From Bacillota bacterium (GTDB lineage: Bacteria > Bacillota > Desulfotomaculia > Desulfotomaculales > Desulfallaceae), in contig JAEXOR010000038.1 in assembly GCA_023439185.1 (NCBI GenBank), positions 1 through 15,205 on the forward strand: a DNA stretch of 15,205 nucleotides, written 5' to 3'. Below are positions 6,754 through 14,197 of the stretch, one piece after another; within the stretch, counting starts at the first letter, position 1; every line of letters starts with the position of its first letter. The translations under genes and the position numbers were made by a program. Under the pieces are notes generated by a model. The model had not been told where the DNA came from and searched no databases. It worked only from the letters and a program-made list of their open reading frames with translations.

Positions 6754-7799
6754 TGCTTGAAAAAACATATCAGAGTATGAACAACCAAATTACACCCAGC
6801 CCCGGGCTGATTGCCGATACTCTTAATCTGATAAACAGTTCGAGCAGGAAGACTCACACCAATACAAAGCAAATATTCCGCAGACCGGTTGCCGTAACGA
6901 CAGCAATTATACTGTGCCTTGTGCTGGCAACACCGGCTTTAGCGGCCGGCGTCCCTGCAGTCTATAATCTGATGTACCTGGTATCGCCGACAGTCGCACA
7001 GTATTTTGTTCCTGTCCGGGAGTCCTGCGAGGACAACGACATCCGCATGGAGGTCGTCTCTGCGTATATCCATAACAACACGGCGGAGATATACATAACG
7101 ATGCAGGATCTCGCCGGCAACCGTATAGATGAAACCACAGACCTGTTTGACAGTTACTCCATTCATCGCTCATTTGACTCCAGCGCCACCTGTCAGCGCG
7201 TCGGATACAACGCCGAAACTAAGACAGCCACATTTTTGCTCCTGATCACTGAGTGGGGAAACCACGACATCACAGGGAGCAAGCTCACGTTTTCCGTACG
7301 GGAATTTCTCAGTCACAAGATCATACTGGAAGATATTCCGGTGGATATATCCCTCTCTAGCGTAACTGAAGCGGCAGAAACACAGATAGTCGATCTTATC
7401 GGCTGGAGCGGGAGTAGATTATCCTCAAGTAATGAATCTAAAAATGCCGTGCTCGTCCCACAAAAGTCAATCTGCAGCCCTGCTGAGGGGCTCGATATAA
7501 CGGCAATCGGATATGTAGACGAAAAGCTGCATATACAACTCGCTGCCACCGATAAGCTGGCGTATGATAATCACGGATATTTTTATCTTATGGACGGGAA
7601 CGGTGAGCACCGACTGTACGATTACAGCGCCTCCTTTGCGGAGGGTATAAACAGCGACGGCCGGGTTGATTACCAGGAATTTATATTTGACATCCCCCAA
7701 AGCAAACTTGAAAGCTACACCCTATACGGTTCATTCTATACAAGCGGATTGAGAACCGAAGGAAACTGGCGGGTTACTTTCCCCCTAACTGCTGACTAA
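6750..7799 (+). CDS. DUF4179-type membrane protein, probable anti-sigma partner
   Basis: A 349-residue protein with a short cytosolic N-terminus (1-45), one membrane segment at about 46-66 (VAVTTAIILCLVLATPALAA) and a roughly 280-residue extracytoplasmic domain. The stretch GVPAVYNLMYLVSPTVAQYF directly after the membrane helix and the following immunoglobulin-like strands (IRMEVVSAYIHNNTAEIYIT) match the DUF4179 proteins that accompany ECF sigma factors in Clostridia. Its position, coupled by ATGA to the sigma gene, supports an anti-sigma role: holding the sigma factor at the membrane until an envelope signal arrives. The N-terminus is short and lacks an obvious zinc anti-sigma motif (no HxxxCxxC), so the mode of binding is inferred only. 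GAGGAGA precedes the ATG; a second ATG follows three bases later. Confidence 0.82.
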   Translation: MMLEKTYQSMNNQITPSPGLIADTLNLINSSSRKTHTNTKQIFRRPVAVTTAIILCLVLATPALAAGVPAVYNLMYLVSPTVAQYFVPVRESCEDNDIRMEVVSAYIHNNTAEIYITMQDLAGNRIDETTDLFDSYSIHRSFDSSATCQRVGYNAETKTATFLLLITEWGNHDITGSKLTFSVREFLSHKIILEDIPVDISLSSVTEAAETQIVDLIGWSGSRLSSSNESKNAVLVPQKSICSPAEGLDITAIGYVDEKLHIQLAATDKLAYDNHGYFYLMDGNGEHRLYDYSASFAEGINSDGRVDYQEFIFDIPQSKLESYTLYGSFYTSGLRTEGNWRVTFPLTAD

Positions 7800-7810
7800 A
7801 GGGTTTCCAA

Positions 7811-7939
7811 ATGTTAGTTAAACTGAGAAGGTGGTATAATTCGTTAACTGAGGTAAGAACGTTGCTTAATTACAAAAAACCCGCATTTTGGGTGTTGATA
7901 ACAGCGGTTATAGTGGTTATCTTGACTTCAGTATTTTAA
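7811..7939 (+). pseudogene. 42-codon membrane ORF, probable M56/BlaR1 remnant
   Basis: A short open frame from ATG 7811 encodes a basic N-terminus (MLVKLRRWYNSLTEVRTLLN) followed by YKKPAFWV and a hydrophobic helix (ITAVIVVILTSVF). The LNYKKPAFWV plus membrane helix is what follows the protease domain in many clostridial M56 proteins, where it links to the outside sensor. Here no protease domain precedes it, and only a weak AAAGGG lies upstream. A second small open stretch (7941-8003, reading IGIDGVVGSESWQ) follows in another frame. I take it as a decayed fragment of an M56 gene; a real small membrane protein made with the ECF operon is the alternative. It shares no obvious identity with the M56 gene at 506-3166. 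Confidence 0.5.
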
Positions 7940-8031
7940 AGAAATCGGTATTGACGGCGTGGTAGGCTCCGAATCATGGCAAGTCCAGTTGGTGATGAAA
8001 AAATAATCAACTGAATTAATTAACATAATCA

Positions 8032-8060
8032 TTGACAGATTTTAGCTTTGCAATTAAAAT
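8032..8060 (+). promoter_or_regulatory. Sigma-A promoter of perR-katA
   Basis: TTGACA at 8032-8037 and TAAAAT at 8055-8060 are 17 bases apart: a perfect -35, a 5 of 6 -10 and optimal spacing. It lies 78 bases upstream of the perR start codon, with PerR-box-like sequences directly downstream. Confidence 0.85.
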
Positions 8061-8064
8061 AAAT

Positions 8065-8079
8065 TAATAATCATTACAA
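8065..8079 (+). promoter_or_regulatory. PerR box over the transcription start
   Basis: TAATAAT-C-ATTACAA matches the B. subtilis PerR/Fur-type 7-1-7 consensus (TTATAATnATTATAA) at 12 of 14 positions. It begins four bases after the -10, so a bound repressor would block initiation. This implies autoregulation of perR and peroxide induction of katA. Confidence 0.75.
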
Positions 8080-8081
8080 AG

Positions 8082-8096
8082 TAAGAATTATTATTT
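8082..8096 (+). promoter_or_regulatory. Second, weaker PerR-box-like site
   Basis: TAAGAAT-T-ATTATTT matches the 7-1-7 consensus at 10 of 14 positions and is centred 17 bases downstream of the first box. The region is AT-rich, so a chance match is possible. Confidence 0.4.
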
Positions 8097-8138
8097 TTAT
8101 GTTTTATTACTACATTCACAACGGAAGAGGACAAATCC

Positions 8139-8549
8139 ATGCAACGATCCTTTGAGGAACTAGCCAAGGAATTGCTAAAGAGAAATATCAAGCCCTCGCA
8201 CCAGAGGATCAAGGTGTTGGAATATCTTATCTCCAATCAATGCCATCCCACGGTGGACAAGATCTTTAATGATCTGCATCAAGAAATCCCCACCCTGTCC
8301 AAGTCCACTGTTTACAATACCCTGAATACATTTGTCAAGGCAGGATTGGTAAAGGCCATTGCCATTGAGGAGCATGAAACGAGGTATGATATCCTTACGG
8401 AAGATCACGGCCATTTCAAGTGTGAATCATGCGGTACGGTTTATAATTTTTCCATCAACATTGATGATTTTTCAACGGACCAACTGGCTAATTTTCAGAT
8501 CAAGGAGAAAAATGTTTATTTTAAAGGCGTTTGTCCGAAATGTCTTTAA
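8139..8549 (+). CDS. perR: Fur family peroxide-stress regulator PerR
   Basis: A 136-residue Fur-family repressor. The N-terminal winged helix is at about 1-80 (PSHQRIKVLEYL, STVYNTLNTFVKAGLVK), and the C-terminal dimer domain has two CxxC zinc motifs (C95/C98 and C132/C135). The regulatory metal site residues align with B. subtilis PerR: H36 (with H37), D84 (D85), H90 (H91) and H92 (H93). The fifth, Asp104 in B. subtilis and Glu in Fur, is Asn103 here (TVYNF). PerR senses hydrogen peroxide by iron-driven oxidation of the histidines. The call rests on the katA gene 33 bases downstream, the PerR boxes at its promoter, and overall similarity. Start ATG has AGAGGA seven bases upstream. The Asn could alter metal choice or peroxide response. 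Confidence 0.88.
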   Translation: MQRSFEELAKELLKRNIKPSHQRIKVLEYLISNQCHPTVDKIFNDLHQEIPTLSKSTVYNTLNTFVKAGLVKAIAIEEHETRYDILTEDHGHFKCESCGTVYNFSINIDDFSTDQLANFQIKEKNVYFKGVCPKCL

Positions 8550-8582
8550 ATAAAAACCAAATCAGACAAAGGAGGTTTTGGA

Positions 8583-10040
8583 ATGGAAAATAAGAAAAAA
8601 CTGACCGCTGTTGCTGGAGCGCCTGTGGTGGATAACCAGAACGCCATGACCGCGGGGCCGCGGGGACCGATGCTGCTGCAGGACTTATGGTTCCTGGAAA
8701 AGCTTGCTCATTTCGACAGGGAGGTAATTCCCGAGCGCAGGATGCACGCAAAGGGCTCGGGCGCCTATGGCACCTTTACCGTAACCCATGATATAACCAA
8801 ATATACCAGGGCCAAGATTTTTTCTGAAATCGGCAAGCAAACCGACATGTTTGTGCGTTTCTCCACAGTAGCGGGAGAACGCGGCGCCGCGGACGCGGAA
8901 CGGGATATACGTGGTTTTGCCATGAAGTTCTACACCGAAGAAGGCAACTGGGATTTGGTGGGCAACAACACGCCGGTGTTCTTCCTGCGGGATCCCCTCA
9001 AGTTTCCGGACTTGAACCACGCTGTAAAGCGGGACCCACACACTAACATGCGCAGTGCCAAAAACAATTGGGACTTCTGGTCCTCACTTCCCGAGGCACT
9101 CCATCAGGTCACCATCACTATGAGCGACAGAGGCATTCCCTTATCCTACAGGCATATGCACGGCTTTGGCAGCCATACCTTCAGCATGATCAACGCCGCT
9201 AATGAACGGGTGTGGGTTAAATTCCACCTGGTGACCCAGCAGGGCATCAAAAATCTGACCGACGCCGAGGCCGAGGCCATTGTCGGCAAGGATCGTGAAA
9301 GCCACCAGCGGGACCTGCTGGAAAGCATCGACCGCGGCGACTTCCCGCGTTGGAAAATGTATATCCAGGTCATGACGGAGGAGCAGGCGGCTAATATGCC
9401 CTACAATCCCTTCGACCTGACTAAGGTATGGTATAAGAAGGACTTTCCCCTGCTCGAAGTGGGCTATTTTGAATTGAACCGCAATCCGGAGAATTATTTT
9501 GCCGAAGTTGAGCAGGCGGCCTTTAATCCCGCCAACGTGGTCCCCGGCATTGGCCTGTCACCTGACAAAATGCTCCAGGGAAGGCTTTTCTCCTATGGAG
9601 ACGCGCAGCGCTACAGGCTGGGCGTTAATCACCACCTGATACCGGTGAACGCGCCCCGCTGCCCGGTCAACAGCTACCACAGGGATGGTCTGATGCGGGT
9701 GGATAACAACGCCGGCGCCACCATTGGCTATGAGCCGAACAGCTACGGCCAGTGGCAGGAGCAGCCGGAATACAAGGAACCGCCGCTGGCTTTAAGCGGC
9801 GCCGCGGACCGCTGGAATTTCAGGGAAGACGATGACGACTACTACACCCAGCCAGGCAAATTGTTCAGGTTAATGAATCCCGAACAGCAGCAGGCGTTAT
9901 TTGAAAACACCGCCCGGGCTCTGGGAGACGCACCCAGGGAAATTAAAATTAGACACACCGGCAACTGCCTGAAGGCCGATCCCGCCTATGGTAAAGGCGT
10001 TGCCGACGCTCTGGGCATTTCCCTGAATGAGGTACAGTAG
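8583..10040 (+). CDS. katA: Monofunctional heme catalase
   Basis: A 485-residue small-subunit (clade 3 size) heme catalase, which converts hydrogen peroxide to water and oxygen. The distal His is H55 in the signature ERRMHAKGSGAYGTF, the distal Asn is N128 in DLVGNNTPVFF, and the proximal heme ligand is Y338 in RLFSYGDAQRYRLG. These positions are each one higher than in Proteus mirabilis catalase (54, 127, 337), showing an intact, colinear core. Length is normal, with no C-terminal flavodoxin-like domain. AAAGGAGG lies seven bases before the ATG. It is the second gene of the perR operon (33-base gap, no terminator between), so transcription should be released by peroxide through PerR. Coding GC is higher than in perR, which could mean the two genes have different histories. 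Confidence 0.97.
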   Translation: MENKKKLTAVAGAPVVDNQNAMTAGPRGPMLLQDLWFLEKLAHFDREVIPERRMHAKGSGAYGTFTVTHDITKYTRAKIFSEIGKQTDMFVRFSTVAGERGAADAERDIRGFAMKFYTEEGNWDLVGNNTPVFFLRDPLKFPDLNHAVKRDPHTNMRSAKNNWDFWSSLPEALHQVTITMSDRGIPLSYRHMHGFGSHTFSMINAANERVWVKFHLVTQQGIKNLTDAEAEAIVGKDRESHQRDLLESIDRGDFPRWKMYIQVMTEEQAANMPYNPFDLTKVWYKKDFPLLEVGYFELNRNPENYFAEVEQAAFNPANVVPGIGLSPDKMLQGRLFSYGDAQRYRLGVNHHLIPVNAPRCPVNSYHRDGLMRVDNNAGATIGYEPNSYGQWQEQPEYKEPPLALSGAADRWNFREDDDDYYTQPGKLFRLMNPEQQQALFENTARALGDAPREIKIRHTGNCLKADPAYGKGVADALGISLNEVQ

Positions 10041-10061
10041 TCCCAGCATATGTATAGATTC

Positions 10062-10097
10062 GGAAGGGGCGGCGCTTGCCGCCCTTCCCTGGCTTTT
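10062..10097 (+). terminator. Probable terminator of perR-katA
   Basis: GGAAGGG-GCGGC pairs with GCCGC-CCTTCC around a GCTT loop, with one bulged G, 21 bases after the katA stop. The following CTGGCTTTTGA is only modestly T-rich. The strong GC stem makes termination likely. Confidence 0.6.
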
Positions 10098-10181
10098 GAT
10101 GAGTCAGGTCAACCGTCCGGTTATATTTCAAAGAGAGCCATAACAGGCATCACGATGATGGCTAAAGCCAGTCATTTGATA

Positions 10182-10721
10182 CTAAAGAGCGGTTCCTCTC
10201 TTGGGCACAAACAGGTTTGACATATCGACGCCCTCCAGTTCAAGCAATTTTACTTTTGTATGAACGCCCCCGGCATACCCTGTCAAGCTGCCGTTTGAAC
10301 CTACAACCCGGTGGCAGGGAATAATGATGGAGATAGGGTTGTGTCCGACGGCCCCGCCAACCGCCTGACTTGACATATTATCCTTTCCCATCTTCACGGC
10401 CATCTTTTTCGCAATATCACCATAGGTGATCACCTCGCCATATGGAATTTCACATAAGATACCCCATACTCCCTGGCGAAACTCTCCGCCAATAGGAGCT
10501 AATGGCAATTCGGAAATGGCGGGCCTCTCACCGGCAAAATATCTGTCCAGCCATTTTTTCGCGGCGTCGAACACCGGCACGTCGTTTTTCTCTACCATTT
10601 CTTCGGGGATGGTATCACCGTGATATTTTTGTCCCTTTATCCACAAGCCGACAAGATTATCTCCGTCACATGCAAGCGTAATTGTTCCTATGGGCGACGG
10701 ATATGTTACCCTATAATACAT
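10182..10721 (-). CDS. ogt: Methylated-DNA-protein cysteine methyltransferase (O6-methylguanine)
   Basis: A 179-residue O6-alkylguanine-DNA alkyltransferase, which moves the alkyl group from O6-methylguanine onto its own cysteine in a one-time reaction. The active-site motif IIIPCHRVV has the acceptor Cys136; the helix-turn-helix DNA-binding part (GEVITYGDIAKKM, about 95-107; SSQAVGGAVGHNP) and the following NGSLTGYAGG are standard. The N-terminal Ogt domain (MYYRVTYPSPIGTITLACDG) is complete. It is the last gene of an operon with the Ada-AlkA fusion: the AAGGAGG ribosome binding site overlaps the upstream stop codon (12-base gap). It supplies the O6-methyltransferase activity that this Ada fusion lacks. 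Confidence 0.96.
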   Translation of the reverse strand: MYYRVTYPSPIGTITLACDGDNLVGLWIKGQKYHGDTIPEEMVEKNDVPVFDAAKKWLDRYFAGERPAISELPLAPIGGEFRQGVWGILCEIPYGEVITYGDIAKKMAVKMGKDNMSSQAVGGAVGHNPISIIIPCHRVVGSNGSLTGYAGGVHTKVKLLELEGVDMSNLFVPKRGTAL

Positions 10722-10733
10722 TTTGCTACCTCC

Positions 10734-12194
10734 TTATAGCGTGTTCCAAAGGTTGACGGTGGCATAACTGCGCCACGGACGCCACGCTTCCGCCATTTGC
10801 AATAATTCTTTTGATGTGTAAGGCTGCAATGCTTTTTTCACGCCCGCGTCTGTTTCAAGGAAAGCGTCCGGCCATTCCATCGCCCGCATAGCGATGTACT
10901 GTGCCGTCCAGCTTCCAATGCCGCGAATTGCCATCAGCTTTTTCATTTCTTCTTCCGGCTGGGCGCAAAGATCGAAATCAAGTTCTCCCTGCACGATTGC
11001 CCGTGCCAGTTCATAAATCGTTTTTGCCCGCGCCGCAATCACACCTAACGGGCCAAGATGATTTTCAATCGGCCCGTTCAAAGCAAGGATATCTTCGGGC
11101 GAGGGAAAAACATGAGTCAAGCCCTCAATCCCGGTTTGGATCGGCGTACCATAGGTATCAACAATCCTTGCAGCCAATGTACTTGCGGCTTTCACGGTGA
11201 TTTGCTGTCCAAGCACCGCCCGTACCGCCATTTCAAAGGCGTTGAAACATCCCGGCAAGCGAGTACCCAACACACAAAGGCCGGGGCGTATGTTGTTCAT
11301 TACCCGGAGCGTTTCATATACCGCATCCGGGTCGCAATACAAGTCAAATAGATGTCGCACCCGCGCCAAAACTTGCGGCAATACGGGCAACAAAGTTTCG
11401 CTGACTGTGACGGTTAGGGCGTTCTTTTTAGGTTTGTGGCCTATCCGCACCCAACCATACACATGCTTTTCCTCTGTGGTTACTAAATGCACGGTGCGCA
11501 TGTATTCGCCGTTCTTAACCATATCAATCCCGGAAATTGTGCGCCCGGCAAGGAAGTTTAGCACTTCTTCCCAAGGATAAGGCGGGCGGTATCCTAAAGC
11601 TAAAGTCACGTCGCCATAATGCCTTTTTTCTTCCGAAACTCGTTTTCGTAAAACCGTAGGCGAAAGGTTATATTGCTTTTTGAAAAGATCGTTGAAGCGC
11701 CGCACACTGCCAAAACCAGCGGCCATTGCAACTTCGAGCACAGACAAATTTGTGTCCGTAAGCAGGTTTTTAGCAAGGAGCAGTCTGCATGTTTGGAGAT
11801 ACTGAACCGGCGACACATGATATTCCGCTGTAAACACGCGCCGTAGGTGCCGGTCAGTACAACCGAGCCGTCCGGCAAGCTCGTCCAGACTTAGTCCGCT
11901 GCCGCAGTTTTCTTCCAACATCCTCGCTGCTCGATAAACCAGATTGGCGCTGGCGTAGGTGATCGAGCTGCCGGGAGCAAGCTCCGGCCTGCACAACAGG
12001 CAAGGGCGGTATCCCGCTTGCTCTGCGCCCGCTGCCGTATGATAAAAAGTACAGTTTTCGGGCTTGGGCTTCCTTGCCCGACACACCGGGCGACAGTATA
12101 TGCCCGTGGACGATATGCCTACAAAGAAGCGTCCATCAAAACGTGCGTCTTTCGCCTTAAACGCCGCATACAGGCCACTGTCGTTTTCCAGCAT
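10734..12194 (-). CDS. Ada-AraC-AlkA fusion: methyl sensor and 3-methyladenine glycosylase
   Basis: A 486-residue fusion. (1) Ada N-terminal zinc domain, about 1-78: C34, C38, C65, C68 bind zinc, in GIYCRPVCRAR and GYRPCLLCRPE; C34 matches E. coli Ada Cys38, which takes methyl from phosphotriesters. (2) AraC-type helix-turn-helix, about 84-185 (LAGRLGCTDRHLRRVF; LEVAMAAGFGSVRRFNDLFK). (3) AlkA N-terminal domain, about 192-305. (4) HhH-GPD glycosylase, about 310-486, with hairpin RGIGSWTAQYIAMRA (424-438) and catalytic Asp449 in FLETDAGVKKAL. It should excise alkylated purines and, once methylated, switch on repair genes. Similar fusions are known in Actinobacteria. The E. coli Ada C-terminal methyltransferase is missing, and the adjacent ogt supplies it. 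AAGGAGG lies seven bases before the ATG. Confidence 0.95.
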   Translation of the reverse strand: MLENDSGLYAAFKAKDARFDGRFFVGISSTGIYCRPVCRARKPKPENCTFYHTAAGAEQAGYRPCLLCRPELAPGSSITYASANLVYRAARMLEENCGSGLSLDELAGRLGCTDRHLRRVFTAEYHVSPVQYLQTCRLLLAKNLLTDTNLSVLEVAMAAGFGSVRRFNDLFKKQYNLSPTVLRKRVSEEKRHYGDVTLALGYRPPYPWEEVLNFLAGRTISGIDMVKNGEYMRTVHLVTTEEKHVYGWVRIGHKPKKNALTVTVSETLLPVLPQVLARVRHLFDLYCDPDAVYETLRVMNNIRPGLCVLGTRLPGCFNAFEMAVRAVLGQQITVKAASTLAARIVDTYGTPIQTGIEGLTHVFPSPEDILALNGPIENHLGPLGVIAARAKTIYELARAIVQGELDFDLCAQPEEEMKKLMAIRGIGSWTAQYIAMRAMEWPDAFLETDAGVKKALQPYTSKELLQMAEAWRPWRSYATVNLWNTL

Positions 12195-12223
12195 TTTTTC
12201 GCCTCCTTGCTCATACTTCCTTC

Positions 12224-12268
12224 ACTATATCATGTTTTCCGCAAAAGTCTGGCTGTTTTCGGACATGA
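12224..12268 (-). promoter_or_regulatory. Possible promoter and dyad upstream of ada-alkA-ogt
   Basis: A -10-like TATAGT (complement of 12224-12229) lies 29 bases upstream of the start codon, with no good -35 at 16-18 bases, as expected for an activated promoter. Directly upstream, an imperfect dyad (TCATGT...ACATGA ends, 12230-12268) contains two direct GAAAACA repeats about 20 bases apart. It could be the methyl-Ada site; I do not see the E. coli Ada box. Confidence 0.4.
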
Positions 12269-12308
12269 TTTTTAGATTCTGACGGAGCGGAAGCAGGTTC
12301 AGCGGTGT

Positions 12309-12664
12309 TCACATGAAGCTCAGACGTTGAGTAGCCAGCGGTTCAAATTCATTAATATCCAGAATCTCGCACAGCGCACGTTTTAAATCATCCTCTGGAA
12401 TAGAAGGAGCATGGTGACAAATGCACCTGCCATGTTTCACCTTGTTAAAGCAGCGCCAAACGACTTCGCCGGAAAGGCGGTAATGCGCAAATATACCGAA
12501 CCGCATTCTTCTCAAATCAAAAGGCCACTCAGTACATCCTTGGAGCAGTACCAGGTGGCCTTTCGCTTATCGCTGTCCTCATCAATGTGAAAATCATAGT
12601 AAAATGCAAACAGAGTTGCCTTTAACTTTCGTAAAAAACAACTGGCTCTATGAATTGCCGTATG
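12309..12664 (-). pseudogene. Large serine recombinase, zinc-ribbon fragment, broken
   Basis: Two overlapping minus frames together rebuild the zinc-ribbon part of a large serine recombinase. The upstream frame (12664 to 12515) ends SKDVLSGLLI and hits TGA at 12512-12514 where the family has Cys (LLxCxxCG); the same frame continues EECGSVYLRIT. After a frameshift near 12490, the reading switches to SGEVVWRCFNKVKHGRCICH, then HAPSIPEDDLKRALCEIL, ending at 12309. The VWRC...GxxxC...SPxIxExxLxxA pattern is typical. The resolvase catalytic domain is absent, so this is a dead remnant of a mobile element. It sits between the HTH_42 gene and the ada operon, both on the same strand. Confidence 0.75.
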
Positions 12665-12683
12665 TCAGAAAGAATACAAGTTA

Positions 12684-13871
12684 TTATGCCAAAAATATGA
12701 CTTTGTTTAGATTGAGCTGTTGAAACAAAGCATATTCATCGCCTAAATCCTGAATATTCCTTTTTGAGATTTTTGCATCATCCCACAAGGCAATTTCTAT
12801 TTCTAATCCTTTACCTTTTTTCTTGGCTTTCCACATACCGACTATTTCACCCTGCCATAACACGGCACCGGGATTTGAAACGGTCTGCCAAATTTGCTTT
12901 TGCCTTGCCTTGTTGTCCAAGATAACATCACGGTCTTGCAAACCTAAATAAGGGTCATGCCCTGCGAGCAGGTGTACTTTTCTCTCCGATTGCGGCGGGG
13001 ATAAAAGCAGTCTTTTGTCATCTGATAGTATATAGCGTTCTTTCCCGGACAGGTTGACAGGCTCGATTTCATCTATAACGGTTTGCCATATTCGTTCGGC
13101 CTGTGCAGAGGAACATCCAAGCCAATCCGCGAACCCACCTATAGATGCAGGGCCGAAACAGTGTAGATATTTTCGCATCAGTTTTTGCTCGGGGATACCC
13201 TTTACTTCAAGTGAGCGACCTATCCAATGTTTATATGCAGTAAATGTTGGGCTAATACCCTCCCTCTTTCCAAAAACAACCAAGCCCATAAAAGCACAAG
13301 GCCGAAGTAAAAAAGAAACTACTGCGCCGCCGACGGTCTGTTTCTCCGGGTTGCCGTACATAGAGGGCTTGTTCCACAAATCCCTTTTATCATTTGGAAG
13401 AAGCGGCAACATCCATTCGGCCAAAGTTTGGTCTAACGTGGTTTTACTTTTTAACACTTCGCCGTCCAGTTTCGGCATGACCTGTTTGAGTAACAGCAGT
13501 AATTCTCCAAAGGACATTTGTAAAAAATCAAGTGCCAGTTGTATTCCCCGGGTATATATCCAAGGTTCGTCTTGTTTGGAAACAAGTGCCGACAAAAACG
13601 CATCACTTTCCAAAGTGGGAAAGACCACGGGCGCACCGCGAAAACTCCATGCCTGCAACAGTGTTTTTTCGATTTCAAGCATCTGTTTCATATCGTCAAG
13701 TTCGAAATCAGGGATACGGTTATGTAATGCGCTTTCCCATGCACCGGGCGGCGAGTTTTGAAAACCACAAGCGCCAGCAATGCCCTCCACATCGGCCTTC
13801 TGATACCATGTGTCCAAATGGTGCGTATGAAGGCGAAATTGTCGAATTTGCTCTTTAGAGATATTATCCAT
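12684..13871 (-). CDS. Winged-helix DNA-binding protein, HTH_42 (YcaQ/AlkZ-related) family
   Basis: A 395-residue protein of the HTH_42 superfamily that includes AlkZ and YcaQ, glycosylases that open DNA interstrand crosslinks. Recognisable blocks are CGFQNSPPGAWESAL (35-49), AWSFRGAPVVFPT (74-86), the winged-helix block HCFGPASIGGFADWLG and the C-terminal HDPYLGLQDRD with VLWQGEIVGMWK. In AlkZ/YcaQ the catalytic motif is Q-x-D or Q-x-Q; the matching site here seems to be Q38-N-S, so glycosylase activity is uncertain. The ATG at 13869-13871 has AAGGGG only 13 bases upstream, longer than usual; a stop codon lies just before it in frame, so no better start exists. It lies upstream of, and on the same strand as, the alkylation repair genes, but a broken recombinase separates them. 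Confidence 0.75.
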   Translation of the reverse strand: MDNISKEQIRQFRLHTHHLDTWYQKADVEGIAGACGFQNSPPGAWESALHNRIPDFELDDMKQMLEIEKTLLQAWSFRGAPVVFPTLESDAFLSALVSKQDEPWIYTRGIQLALDFLQMSFGELLLLLKQVMPKLDGEVLKSKTTLDQTLAEWMLPLLPNDKRDLWNKPSMYGNPEKQTVGGAVVSFLLRPCAFMGLVVFGKREGISPTFTAYKHWIGRSLEVKGIPEQKLMRKYLHCFGPASIGGFADWLGCSSAQAERIWQTVIDEIEPVNLSGKERYILSDDKRLLLSPPQSERKVHLLAGHDPYLGLQDRDVILDNKARQKQIWQTVSNPGAVLWQGEIVGMWKAKKKGKGLEIEIALWDDAKISKRNIQDLGDEYALFQQLNLNKVIFLA

Positions 13872-14197
13872 ATATATAATATATACCCCTTAATCCACAT
13901 TATTTCACTTAATATCCCGAAGACTGCCTAATTACTAATGCACAGCCATCATAGTATCTAAATATACATACGCAAATCAAATCCGTTATTAGGGAGTTTT
14001 CAATAAGTATTGCATTCGGCGGAAACCATAGCCTCCGAAAAACTCCTAAACGCAAGAGGGGGGTGCAGAATTTTAACCTTGCAGATTGGGAGTTGAAAAT
14101 TATCGCCATTTTAGGCTGACCACGCCATGCCGCAAGGTCTCATGGTAAAAAACAGCAATCCCACAAAGCCCTGTAATTACGGGATTTTCCAAACATA
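13872..14197. other. Gene-free, dyad-rich noncoding stretch
   Basis: No open frame here resembles a gene. An imperfect inverted repeat with ends TTAGGGAGTTTT (about 13988) and AAAACTCCTAA (about 14047) encloses CGGCGG...CCTCCG. Further on are ACCTTGC and GCAAGGT in opposite orientation (about 14077 and 14133) and the palindrome GTAATTAC (about 14172). On the minus strand this could fold as one structured RNA, or be a transfer-origin-like remnant of a mobile element. Neither is proven. Confidence 0.4.

Noticed and set aside
10155..10175. Small hairpin ATGATGGCT/AGCCAGTCAT near the ogt end
   Set aside because: Bulged, with no T-run on either strand; not a convincing terminator for ogt.
12520..12563. 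Inverted repeat AAAGGCCAC...GTGGCCTTT with inner GTAC pairs
   Set aside because: It falls inside the recombinase pseudogene coding region, lacks a U-tract, and has no sign of being an element end; likely incidental.
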